From the NCBI GenBank assembly GCA_903904835.1, contig CAIVEI010000160.1, positions 1 to 54,946 of the forward strand: 54,946 bases of DNA, in the 5' to 3' direction. Position numbers and translations under genes: made by a program. The notes under the pieces are model-generated. The model was not told the origin of the DNA. It saw only the letters and a list, made by a program, of their open reading frames with translations, and ran no database searches. This document shows positions 46,665 through 54,946 of the stretch, one piece after another (the first letter of the stretch is position 1; each line of letters starts with the position of its first letter). Origin of the DNA: an uncultured Schlesneria sp. Its GTDB lineage: Bacteria; Planctomycetota; Planctomycetia; Planctomycetales; Planctomycetaceae.

Positions 46665-46724
46665 ACTTCATCGCGAATGAATCACATCCGAAGGCACGAC
46701 ATACGTCCGACTCTACGACGAATG
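46665..46724 (+). pseudogene. Remnant copy of isoaspartyl peptidase 3' end
   Basis: About 60 bases match the end of the gene at 44088 (about 45071-45131), including ATCACATCCGAAGGCA, GTCCG-CTCTACGACGAATGA and the stop codon, with a few substitutions. No other part of the gene is present. It points to a past duplication or insertion that copied this end. Confidence 0.7.
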
Positions 46725-46936
46725 ACCCTTCAGATGGGGAAGTAGATCTACCCTAAATGTTTATCAAACATCCGGCTTGCAAACGGTCTCATTCTATTAT
46801 CGGCCATTATCTGTTCGGCGACTCAAGTCCAGCACCATCGCTGAAAAAAACGATTACGAAAACTTCGCAAAAAAAAGGGACAGATCCAACTGTGGTCGCC
46901 AGTAAACGCCAGGCGGCTGATTCTTTATTTCCAATT

Positions 46937-49501
46937 TCACTGTTCTAATGAAAACTGGGTATCGGAATTCCAGAGGTGTATCCTCGACGCTCCAATTCTT
47001 TGCTCAATCGAGATTCTCCAATCAAACTCATCAAACTGTTCGCTGCCGACGCAGTCCACGACAAAGTCCACAATGGCGCCGTTCTCCACGGGAATCCAAT
47101 CGGTCGTAAATGGCTTGGAATTATTATGAGCATGAACGCTTTTGATCGACTTCTTCTGGTAAAAAATGTGACCGTTCACACCATCACCATCGGGTTGAGA
47201 ATGAATCAGATTACCAGTGATCTTGATCTGGCAGTCGCTATTTGCGACCCATCGTCGAATACAGCAATGCTTGAGATCGCCACCCGGATGTCCGCCCCCC
47301 CGGGTTAGCATACACCATCCGATTTCAGCGTCTGGGATTCCTGATTTGCCGCACCACTTGTCGTTTTGAAAATTCTTGAAAAGTTCAAAGTAAATCAATT
47401 CTGTTCTTTGATCATTGATCTGGCCCCAACCGTAATGCCATCCGGCCGACAACACGTCATGCCCTCCCAACAGGGGTGTCCCATCGGAAACCCACTGTCG
47501 ACCTTTTTCGCCCTTCACACGTTGCTCGATGATGATGCGACAGTCAAACTGATCGAATAACGGATCTCCGCAGCAATCAACAGCAAAATCGACGAAATCG
47601 CCTACCTTGACTTCTCGCCAATCGGACTTGAGTTCACGCGATTCGTTGATTGCATGGACGCTTTGTACTGCTTGATCGGAAACAAATAGATGAGCATCAA
47701 TTCCATCACCCTGTGGCTGAAGGTGCGTGACCTTGCCGCTGACACGAATGGAACAGTCTTTGTCGGCCATCCACCTCCGAATGCAGCAATGCTTCAGGTC
47801 ACCGCCGGGATGCCCGCCAACTCGGCTTAACATACAAAAGCCAAGCACGAGTTCGTCGTGTTTTTTCGAAGCGACCCAATTACCATCCTGGTAATAGGGA
47901 AACGGCTGAAATCCTAGCACTTTGGATTTGTCAGCATTTAATTCGCCAAAACCATACTGCCAATCACTTCTAGGGATGCGCCTGACTCGGTAAAGGAAAA
48001 TCTGTTCGTCGGGAACAATCGTTGCGATACTTCGACCCAGGGGTTCTACTTTCCATTCAGACACATCAAGCAACGGGGAATTCATCGCGAGAACTGCGTC
48101 TTCAGCCAGAGCGGTAACCCGTCGAAGAATCTCTTGCTCCGACTCAGGCTCACCACGAAGCCGTTCTCGATCCCAGACAATAAATGAACCAGAGCGATCC
48201 CCTCGCAGATACGACGCATTCGATCGAGGCAAATAAGGCAATATCGCCGGGCCGATGTAGTCGGGCTCACACACGAGAACCGTCGACGGCGGTAGATCGC
48301 TGTTCTTGATGATCGCAGCCGCACGGTGTCCATCTGAAAACGCAAAGCGATATTCCTGTACCAATGCAACAAGCCCGCCTGCAAAATGAACGAAAAGCAA
48401 AGCCGTTAGAAAACTCGAAGCATTCGTCCAGCTCAAAGCATAATCCGAGACACGATCGGTTTGCCCGTCGTCCTCGAGACTCTTTGCGATCCAGATGGAA
48501 ACAAACCAAACGACGAAGAGAAATCCATCATGCCGCATCCCACCGGAATGTTTGAGATATGCAAATAAGATCAGACCAGCCGTTCCCAGAAAAAAGATCG
48601 ACGCAGCGAATTTGCTTTTGAGCAGAATTCGCGCAGTTACGAAGAGCAAACTGACCGCAAAGATCACCTGAATTAATGGAGTTCCGGGAAGGATTTCAGT
48701 GAAATTGGAATTCCAGAAATCCCTGCGCAAGACAGGTAGAGGCAAATACGACCGGGCAATCGCACTGAAAACAGTTACGGCTCGGGCCAAGTTGAAATCC
48801 ATTTTCCAGCCGCTGGTAGACCCGCTATCCGCCGGTGGCAGTAGCTGAAAACAGAAAGCACCGAAAGCCACCAGGAATAGGGAGCTGCCAATAAGCACAC
48901 GTCGCATTGACAATCCATCAAGATCGACACGGCGGGAGCGGCGAACAGAATATTCAACGATCAGAGATGTCATAAATGCAAATGCAACGATCGCGCCCTG
49001 CACACATGTGTGACAAAGAATTCCGAGCATTACCGCGATGGGAACAAACAATTCAAATCTTCGCCGACACAAACTCGAAAAAACGACGATGATCAAAATC
49101 GCGATCGCATAGTTGCGAGAGATCACCGAGTATTCAAATACTGAAAAATAACCAAATGCAAACAGGCACTTTTGCAGGCGGCTGAACGGACTGCAAAGGG
49201 CGACCAAAAATGTGGTTCCAGTAGCGAGCAGCAAATGGAATAACTGCATCCCAAACGGGTTGTCCCAAACCCTGGAAATGCCCATAAGACACAAATGCCA
49301 GACGGCCGGTTGACCTTCATATTTCAAATGCGAAAAAAGATCGGCGAGGGACGTGCTGTCTCTCGCAATCAACCAGGCTTGTTGTTCATCTCGCCATGGC
49401 TCATGCATAGATATTGAAAAACAGCCAACCAGAAAAAAGAGCGACGTTAAGGCGATGGCGAAACGCCTGTTGTCATTATCATCCGTTATCGAGCCAGTCA
49501 C
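46937..49501 (-). CDS. GT-C-like membrane protein with duplicated C-terminal domain
   Basis: An 854-residue protein from the GTG at 49501, placed five bases after AGGAG; a GTG six bases upstream overlaps that site. About residues 15-390 hold ten or so hydrophobic helices and the early loop HEPWRDEQQAWLIARD, as in GT-C glycosyltransferases that use a polyprenyl-phosphate sugar donor. After a soluble part (about 395-510) come two copies of a ~148-residue domain (about 514-661 and 688-835), each with GGHPGGDLKHCCIRRW and GDG..H..; similar domains occur on other planctomycete surface proteins. The end of the DUF1559 gene overlaps its ribosome-binding site. It probably glycosylates envelope components. 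Confidence 0.8.
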   Translation of the reverse strand: MTGSITDDNDNRRFAIALTSLFFLVGCFSISMHEPWRDEQQAWLIARDSTSLADLFSHLKYEGQPAVWHLCLMGISRVWDNPFGMQLFHLLLATGTTFLVALCSPFSRLQKCLFAFGYFSVFEYSVISRNYAIAILIIVVFSSLCRRRFELFVPIAVMLGILCHTCVQGAIVAFAFMTSLIVEYSVRRSRRVDLDGLSMRRVLIGSSLFLVAFGAFCFQLLPPADSGSTSGWKMDFNLARAVTVFSAIARSYLPLPVLRRDFWNSNFTEILPGTPLIQVIFAVSLLFVTARILLKSKFAASIFFLGTAGLILFAYLKHSGGMRHDGFLFVVWFVSIWIAKSLEDDGQTDRVSDYALSWTNASSFLTALLFVHFAGGLVALVQEYRFAFSDGHRAAAIIKNSDLPPSTVLVCEPDYIGPAILPYLPRSNASYLRGDRSGSFIVWDRERLRGEPESEQEILRRVTALAEDAVLAMNSPLLDVSEWKVEPLGRSIATIVPDEQIFLYRVRRIPRSDWQYGFGELNADKSKVLGFQPFPYYQDGNWVASKKHDELVLGFCMLSRVGGHPGGDLKHCCIRRWMADKDCSIRVSGKVTHLQPQGDGIDAHLFVSDQAVQSVHAINESRELKSDWREVKVGDFVDFAVDCCGDPLFDQFDCRIIIEQRVKGEKGRQWVSDGTPLLGGHDVLSAGWHYGWGQINDQRTELIYFELFKNFQNDKWCGKSGIPDAEIGWCMLTRGGGHPGGDLKHCCIRRWVANSDCQIKITGNLIHSQPDGDGVNGHIFYQKKSIKSVHAHNNSKPFTTDWIPVENGAIVDFVVDCVGSEQFDEFDWRISIEQRIGASRIHLWNSDTQFSLEQ

Positions 49502-49509
49502 GGTCACTC

Positions 49510-50499
49510 CTAAAAATCACCAACAGCGGTGCCGTCTCGTCTGTCACCGATCGCCTGGTATGTGAGAAAGTCAATGTTTTCATTGATGAATCGAACAGAA
49601 CCGTCACAGAGAGTGAAGTGAGCACCGCCCGGATGCCGCGACTTGAATCCGCTAGACGTTGTCCAGTTGCTCCATGAATTGCAGGATGTTGGCGGGGTAT
49701 CACCGTTTCCCGGGCCTTCATTTGGGCAAGTGGGGAAATTGATTGGCACAGAAGTCGACAACAACCAGGCCTGCGTCGTGTACCAACCGAGAGTGCTGGG
49801 GTGATCACTGCATTTTACACGAATCTCACCAAACGCGATCGTGTTGGATGTACCATCTGTCACATCCGAGGTATGTGCAGACCATACGGACCGACCGAAT
49901 ACGCCTGATATCAATTCGCCGTTCGCGGTATCGCCATACTGTTTTGAACCAGTCCCAAAGATATTACCGGCAAATTCAGAGCAAGAGTTATAGTTCGCCA
50001 CCATGATTTGCGAACCCTGGCTAGGTCCATAATTGGACAGCCCTCTCTGCACGTCTTGAAACAGCACCGTCTTGGGATGGTCGTCACTTGGACATGTATA
50101 GACCGGGAAACTGGTGCCGCAAAGGGATGGATCTGATTCGAATTGGGTGACAACATCGCCTTGAAAATCAATCAGCAAGTAAAACGGTGCCTGATCCAGA
50201 TAGGGAAGGATGCTCACAAGGACCGAACCCTTTCGATGTAAACCAGGGTCAAACGAATTAAAGCCAGGAATGCCAAGTCCAGCGCCGATGGGAAATTGCC
50301 CAAACACGTCGGAGTAATTATGAAGTGCCAACCCAATCTGCTTCAGGTTGTTCTTGCAAGTACTCCGTCGAGCAGATTCTCGTGCTTGCTGGATGGCTGG
50401 AAAGAGCAGAGCAAGTAATATGGCAATGATTGCGATAGAAACAAGCAGTTCAGTAATCGTATATCCATGACGGGAGAATCGACGATTCGAATTTCTCAT
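49510..50499 (-). CDS. DUF1559 type II pseudopilin-like protein
   Basis: A 329-residue protein with a type IV prepilin N-terminus: RRFSRHGYTITELLVSIAII, with the conserved glycine before the processed Tyr and the glutamate at position +5 of the mature protein. It is followed by ALLFPAIQQARESARRSTC and the DUF1559 core (CKNNLKQIGLALHNYSDVFG; later FGEIRVKCSDHP and the C-terminal HPGGAHFTLCDGSVRFI). Planctomycetes hold many such genes, thought to be secretion-system pseudopilins. Its TAG stop lies inside the ribosome-binding region of the GT-C-like gene, so translation is coupled. Confidence 0.93.
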   Translation of the reverse strand: MRNSNRRFSRHGYTITELLVSIAIIAILLALLFPAIQQARESARRSTCKNNLKQIGLALHNYSDVFGQFPIGAGLGIPGFNSFDPGLHRKGSVLVSILPYLDQAPFYLLIDFQGDVVTQFESDPSLCGTSFPVYTCPSDDHPKTVLFQDVQRGLSNYGPSQGSQIMVANYNSCSEFAGNIFGTGSKQYGDTANGELISGVFGRSVWSAHTSDVTDGTSNTIAFGEIRVKCSDHPSTLGWYTTQAWLLSTSVPINFPTCPNEGPGNGDTPPTSCNSWSNWTTSSGFKSRHPGGAHFTLCDGSVRFINENIDFLTYQAIGDRRDGTAVGDF

Positions 50500-50769
50500 T
50501 GAAAGCCACCCATTGAATGCGACGTGTTATCCGAAGCGGCCATGTAATGACAAAATGTCTAACTTCAAATTCCAGCGTAATCCCGATCAGACGCGAGTTC
50601 AAGTCCAAAAAACGATGTGCCTTGCAGCGATATCTCCTTTAGTTATTCAGCCGTTATGGACGTCTCGTCCGATCGTTTCGAGTTCCGGGACGGTCGGCCC
50701 AATTTGCGGTTAACGACTGACAGTCGATGTCGTGCTTCGAGCGTTGTAACGGCGAATCAGTTGGGTATC

Positions 50770-52557
50770 ATGGGATTTCAGACTTGGGTTTGCTCGTGCT
50801 CTTCCAAAAAAGTCGAAATAGGTAAGTTCAAAAAATCCGATTTCCGATTTTCAGATGAATGGAACCAGGAATTGTCTTCTGTATATCGTCAGTTTGTTCG
50901 CCGTGACCTGGACGGATTCTTTGGTCTGTTTGTCGATAACCTGATTCAACTGTTGTTGATCCTGGCGCTCTGTAAAGGGCTGTGCGGGATGACGGGCGAT
51001 GGAGCCTATCTGCTGTTCCAGCATATTCTCCCTGGTGCCGCAGTCAGCATCCTGATCGGAAACATCTTTTACGCATGGCAAGCCCGCCAACTGGCGTTGA
51101 AAGAGGGACGTGATGATGTCACGGCACTCCCTTACGGCATCAACACGCCATCGCTGCTTGTCTACGTTTTCTTCGTCATGAATCCGGTTTACAGCAAGGC
51201 TTTGGGAGAAGGTCAAACGAACGAGGCCGCAGCCAGACTCGCGTGGGAGATGGGGCTGGTCGCGTGTATTGGCAGTGGTCTGATTGAGTTTTTCGGAGCG
51301 TTTGTCGCCGACGCGATTCGCTTCCGCACTCCTCGCGCCGCCTTGCTATCAACATTGGCGGGGATTGCGATCGGCTTCATCTCGATGAGCTTCGCTCTAC
51401 AAATTTTCCAAAAGCCTTTGATCGCGATGTTGCCTCTGGCAATCGTCCTGATCACTTATTTCGCTCAAGCCCCCTTCCCCTGGCATCTTCCAGGGGGATT
51501 AGTTGCGGTCGTGCTTGGGACAGGAATTGCCTGGCTGATGTCGGCCATCGCTGGTCTTGTTCCTGCCGCGGCTCCGTATCTGACCGAATCAACGATGAAC
51601 ATCGAAGCGGTGAGAAATGCCTGCCAGCAACTGAAGTTCTACTGGCCACACTTCGTTGGCGGGCGAGTCTTCGAGCTGTTGAAAGATCCGTCGCAGTGGG
51701 TCGGCTTTTTGTCAGTGATTGTCCCAATGGGACTGTTCAACCTGATTGGCAGTCTGCAGAACATTGAATCCGCAGAAGCCGCCGGGGATAAGTATGGGAC
51801 CCGATCATCGCTGGCAGCAAACGGAGTCAGCACGATTTGCGCCGCCCTCTTCGGCAGTTGCTTTCCCACAACCATCTATATCGGTCACCCCGGCTGGAAA
51901 GCCCTAGGGGCACGAGCCGGTTATTCCACATTAAACGGTCTGGTTGTTACGGCAATCTGTCTCACCGGAGCCGTCAGCCTGATCGAAAGCCTGATCCCGA
52001 TGGAATCCGGAATTGCGATCGTGCTCTGGATCGGAATCATCATCACGGCGCAGGCGTTTTCAGTCGTCTCCAAAGAGCACGCCCCTGCAGTCGCCGTTGG
52101 CCTGTTTCCTGCAATCGCCGCCTGGGGATTCACGGTGACACAGGGTGCCTTCTTTAAATCCGGTGGAAAGACTCTCCAGGATCTTCTCGTGTCGGACCCA
52201 AGAGCCAACGTCAACGACTTCGTCCTGCACGGAATGATCTCGCTGCAGCAGGGCTATATTTTCACCTGCATGATCCTGGCAGCGATCTCAGCCTTCCTGA
52301 TCGACCGCAAATTCTTCGCCGCAGGGGCATGGTCAGTCATCGGTGCCGTCTGTGCGGCTATCGGGTTAACTCACGCCTATCAGATCAACGGCAATGTCGT
52401 TGACTTTCTTTTCGCGTTTGCCGCCCCGACATCGGATGCAGCGACAACCTACCGGTCATGGAACGTCGCCGTTGGTTACCTGTTGATGGCCGCTTCATTC
52501 TTCGCGTTCGGTGCGTACTGTCGTGGCAAGAAAGACATCGAGCGGATCGCTCATTAA
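50770..52557 (+). CDS. NCS2-like (xanthine/uracil-type) permease
   Basis: An about 595-residue membrane protein. The start is uncertain: the frame is open from 50617, and the ATG at 50770 is the last one before the first conserved segment. From about residue 45 the protein has the helices of a nucleobase-type permease: [34 protein letters not shown] (typical of the purine/AzgA side), [20 protein letters not shown] and [20 protein letters not shown]. About twelve to fourteen helices are visible. It probably imports a purine or similar solute by proton symport; the exact solute is not known. Confidence 0.82.
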   Translation: MGFQTWVCSCSSKKVEIGKFKKSDFRFSDEWNQELSSVYRQFVRRDLDGFFGLFVDNLIQLLLILALCKGLCGMTGDGAYLLFQHILPGAAVSILIGNIFYAWQARQLALKEGRDDVTALPYGINTPSLLVYVFFVMNPVYSKALGEGQTNEAAARLAWEMGLVACIGSGLIEFFGAFVADAIRFRTPRAALLSTLAGIAIGFISMSFALQIFQKPLIAMLPLAIVLITYFAQAPFPWHLPGGLVAVVLGTGIAWLMSAIAGLVPAAAPYLTESTMNIEAVRNACQQLKFYWPHFVGGRVFELLKDPSQWVGFLSVIVPMGLFNLIGSLQNIESAEAAGDKYGTRSSLAANGVSTICAALFGSCFPTTIYIGHPGWKALGARAGYSTLNGLVVTAICLTGAVSLIESLIPMESGIAIVLWIGIIITAQAFSVVSKEHAPAVAVGLFPAIAAWGFTVTQGAFFKSGGKTLQDLLVSDPRANVNDFVLHGMISLQQGYIFTCMILAAISAFLIDRKFFAAGAWSVIGAVCAAIGLTHAYQINGNVVDFLFAFAAPTSDAATTYRSWNVAVGYLLMAASFFAFGAYCRGKKDIERIAH

Positions 52558-52687
52558 GATTCTGTGAAAAATCAAATTCGACCCAACAGACGCAGGATTG
52601 CTCGAGTAGACTTGCGACGTCACGAGTGTTTCAGGGAACGGCACGGTTCCTTTCGACGTCACATTTTTCGACAGGGAGAACCAGATC

Positions 52688-54232
52688 ATGCGTTGTCAAT
52701 TTCCCTTGGTTGTTACCGTGCTTCTGTGGCAATCAGCAATTGCCGACGCTCAGCCCCGTTTTTCTTTTTTTGAGCCGGTAACACCTCCGCGAGCCATTCA
52801 GGTCATGGTGCATCGGGGAATGATGTGCGCCGCTCCCGAGAACTCTGCCGCAGCAATCGAAATGTGCGCCCATGATTATTGCGAGTGGGTCGAGATTGAT
52901 GTCAGGCTGACGAAGGATGGGAAGCATGTGGTCATCCATGATGACATGGTCGACTCAACGACGGACGGAACCGGACGTGTCGAGAATTTGACTCTCGAAG
53001 AACTCAAGAAATTCGATGCGGGTTCATGGTTTGCCCCACGATTTACGGGGATTCATATCCTTACGCTGAACGAGGCGCTGATGGTCGCCAAAGGGAAAGT
53101 GAATCTCTATCTGGATTGCAAGCAAATCAATCCCGAACAACTTGTTGCTGAAATTCTCGACGCCGGCATGCAGACGCAGGTTGTCGTTTACAGTTCTCCC
53201 GACATCCTGATGAAAGTGAAGGCGGCCTCGAAAGGGGCGGTCGCCGGAATGACGAAGTATCGTCCCACAATGCCGTTCGACTCGTTTGTATCCGACGTGT
53301 CCCCTGCCGCCGTCGAAATTGACGCTGATGATGTCACGAAAAAACTGTGCGAAAAGTTTCACGCCGCCGGAATCAAGGTCCAGGCGAAGGTGCTGGGCGA
53401 AAAATGGGACAATCCGGAGGTTTGGCGAAACGTCATTGAAGCAGGTGTCGACTGGTTACAAACCGATCACCCCGCGGGCATCATGTTTCTTAACGCACGT
53501 CTTCGGTCGGGCGGAGTATTACCTGTGAAAATTGCGTGTCATCGCGGTGCGAATCGGTATGCGCCCGAGAATACGATCCCGGCGATTCGTGAAGCGGTCA
53601 GCTTAGGAGCCGATTTTATCGAAATCGATATTCAGACAACACAGGACAATCAGACGGTTCTGATGCACGACGGCACTGTGAACCGAACGACGAATGGCAG
53701 CGGAAGGGTAAGAGACCTGACTTTTGAATCGGTCAGCCATTTGTCTGCGGGAAGTTGGTTCGGAAAACCGTTCGCTCAAGTTCGCGTGCCGTCATTCGAT
53801 GAGGGGCTTAAGGCGTATGGCCCTCAAACAGGAGCTTATCTCGACGCCAAGAACATCGAGCCTGAAGCGTTGCTGAAAACAATCCATCAATGGGGATTCC
53901 AGGGCCGGCACGTCGTGTTTCAGTCGCGACAGTATTGCGAACAGTTACGCCAACTGGACCCCACCGTTCGCACGTTGCCACCCCTCAAAAGCATGGAACA
54001 ACTGGAAGCTGTCGCTGCGATTAAACCCTTTGGCGTTGACGCGGCCTGGTCGATTCTGTCGAAAGAGATGATTTCAGAATGTCATCGCCGTGGCATCCAA
54101 GTCTTTTCGGACGCGCTGGGGAAGAATGAAACCATCGAGCAATACACACTGGCGATCAATTGGGGGATCGACTGCATCCAGACCGACTATCCACTACGTG
54201 TTTTGCGGGCAATGGAACTTTCTCGTCGATAG
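52688..54232 (+). CDS. Exported glycerophosphodiester phosphodiesterase, two domains
   Basis: A 514-residue exported protein (signal peptide to about 20, AIADAQ) with two GDPD domains in tandem. Domain 1 (about 35-265) has VHRGMMCAAPENS, WVEIDVRLTKDGKHVVIHDD and VDWLQTDHP. Domain 2 (about 280-505) has CHRGANRYAPENTIPAI, FIEIDIQTTQDNQTVLMHDG and IDCIQTDYP. The HRG, APEN, E-x-D and H-D catalytic residues are present in both, so both may be active. Such enzymes cut glycerophosphodiesters to glycerol-3-phosphate and an alcohol. GGGAG precedes the ATG. Confidence 0.92.
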   Translation: MRCQFPLVVTVLLWQSAIADAQPRFSFFEPVTPPRAIQVMVHRGMMCAAPENSAAAIEMCAHDYCEWVEIDVRLTKDGKHVVIHDDMVDSTTDGTGRVENLTLEELKKFDAGSWFAPRFTGIHILTLNEALMVAKGKVNLYLDCKQINPEQLVAEILDAGMQTQVVVYSSPDILMKVKAASKGAVAGMTKYRPTMPFDSFVSDVSPAAVEIDADDVTKKLCEKFHAAGIKVQAKVLGEKWDNPEVWRNVIEAGVDWLQTDHPAGIMFLNARLRSGGVLPVKIACHRGANRYAPENTIPAIREAVSLGADFIEIDIQTTQDNQTVLMHDGTVNRTTNGSGRVRDLTFESVSHLSAGSWFGKPFAQVRVPSFDEGLKAYGPQTGAYLDAKNIEPEALLKTIHQWGFQGRHVVFQSRQYCEQLRQLDPTVRTLPPLKSMEQLEAVAAIKPFGVDAAWSILSKEMISECHRRGIQVFSDALGKNETIEQYTLAINWGIDCIQTDYPLRVLRAMELSRR

Positions 54233-54834
54233 ACAGCGCGCTGGCAACAAACGTCGCCCACATTCGATCAGGCTTGCCGACCAACAAAATACGATTTCTT
54301 TTCAAGCGAGTTACACTCTGTTTGTTTTCGCCGCTGACGTCACAAAGTCAAATCTTTAATGTATTCCAATGCTCTCACCGGCGATGCCTCTGTTTAATGC
54401 ACGAAAAAGCTCTGTTCCCGTAGCCTCTCATCGAATTCCATGAGCACCTTCCAAACGTTAAGAAAACGTCTCCGTTTTTCAATTGACGTGAGATAACAGT
54501 TGTTATATAAATTTGTCGTGATGGTGTATGTTGCGACAAGTGAAGTGTGAGGTGCTGCGCAGAAACGGCTGGAGAGATGTTTTGATTGAGCAGATGGCAG
54601 GAGGGGGAGAGTCCTATGATTCAAATCATCGGCTCACCCAGACTTCCGGAAATCAAAACCTGACGAAGACAATTGCTCCGTGACAACTTGGGATGAATTT
54701 CAACCGTATGGCCCTGGCGTTGGTTGAGTCTCTTGGTGTTCCGTAGCGTACTGTTATTTGGGGGCCACAAACGACTGCGGTCATTTGTGGTCCTTCTGTT
54801 GATTTTGCTTTCCGCGAATTGAATATGAAGACCA
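54233..54834. other. Spacer near the right edge with hairpins
   Basis: No clear gene. A 51-codon frame at 54528-54683 (ATG, plus strand) exists but has no recognisable product. An ATAACA/TGTTAT palindrome (near 54495-54508) and a long imperfect stem (about 54761-54793, GGCCACAAACGAC with GTCATTTGTGGTCC) could be regulatory or terminator structures. Confidence 0.4.
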
Positions 54835-54946
54835 ATGACGAAAACACGGAAGGTCGAAATCATAAAGTTAGTCAAACTCGATCGAACTTTAACACCAAAT
54901 TTCGTAACGCGTGATGATGGCAGAACGGAAGAGAAGATTTTTGAAC
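54835..54946 (+). CDS. Possible gene cut by the window edge
   Basis: The frame opens with ATG at 54835 and stays open to the last base, giving MTKTRKVEIIKLVKLDRT and onwards (37 codons) with natural-looking charged and hydrophobic composition. A stop closes the frame three codons upstream, so this ATG would be the true start. I do not recognise the product; the next bases would decide it. Confidence 0.35.
   Translation, partial: MTKTRKVEIIKLVKLDRTLTPNFVTRDDGRTEEKIFE

Larger units (their letters stand above)
46158..46936. other. Spacer with repeat array and gene remnant (right of S23 gene)
   Basis: No intact gene in these 780 bases. It holds the right repeat array (46225-46264), the duplicated peptidase-gene end (46665-46724) and, near 46860-46885, an A-run followed by GGGACAGATCCAACTG that looks like a dispersed-repeat end. 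Open frames here are partly made of the repeats. Confidence 0.5.

Noticed and set aside
54621-54875. An 84-codon minus-strand frame near the right edge
   Set aside because: It has no ribosome site or recognisable features and overlaps a long hairpin and a more plausible plus-strand frame at 54835.

Overview
The window is chromosomal DNA from a planctomycete (Planctomycetota, probably the Planctomycetaceae/Schlesneria side; the genus is an inference). The evidence is the gene repertoire: DUF1501 and DUF1549/DUF1553 proteins, a DUF1559 pseudopilin, Tat-exported Gfo/Idh/MocA oxidoreductases, a PQQ-type beta-propeller with a WPWWRGPERNG start, PEP-CTERM surface proteins and HTTM proteins. I saw no rRNA, tRNA, CRISPR array, transposase or phage genes.

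Layout. 0.1-8.5 kb is a minus-strand run of secreted and membrane enzymes: beta-propeller, membrane protein, two Gfo/Idh/MocA oxidoreductases around a hemolysin III homologue, a carbon-nitrogen hydrolase and an alpha/beta hydrolase. 9.1-18.1 kb is the accessory part: eight plus-strand genes for small secreted, C-terminally anchored proteins in three paralogous families. Four have canonical VPEP (PEP-CTERM) tails. Three have a PEP-CTERM-like tail whose motif reads P-[KR]-[TA]-S. One has swapped the tail for an acidic stalk and membrane helix. Duplicated upstream blocks, a gene fragment and evenly spaced short motifs sit between them. 18.3-24.1 kb is the planctomycete DUF1549/1553-DUF1501-WD40 operon with a divergent second DUF1501 gene.

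24.3-42.8 kb is mostly housekeeping: a HEAT/TPR protein with aldose 1-epimerase, queC, an LptF/LptG permease, alanine dehydrogenase with a low-complexity two-anchor protein, hisD, a thioredoxin-like protein, an orphan MacB-type permease with a histidine-rich loop, a three-module protease fusion, a GT4 glycosyltransferase and an HTTM protein with a small partner. 43.5-46.9 kb is a worn patch: dispersed repeats, a decayed gene end, an isoaspartyl peptidase, a four-helix-bundle (S23) gene between AT-rich repeat arrays, and a second copy of the peptidase gene's 3' end. 46.9-54.2 kb holds a GT-C-like membrane protein with a duplicated C-terminal domain, translationally coupled to a DUF1559 pseudopilin, then an NCS2-like permease and a double-domain glycerophosphodiester phosphodiesterase. 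A partial gene may run off the right edge.

How the genes work together. Most of the window serves the cell envelope: export through Sec and Tat, exosortase-type anchoring of surface proteins (no exosortase gene is present here), lipopolysaccharide export (LptF/G) and glycan synthesis. The most novel-looking material is the surface-protein cluster at 9.1-18.1 kb, chiefly the three paralogues with the altered sorting tail.
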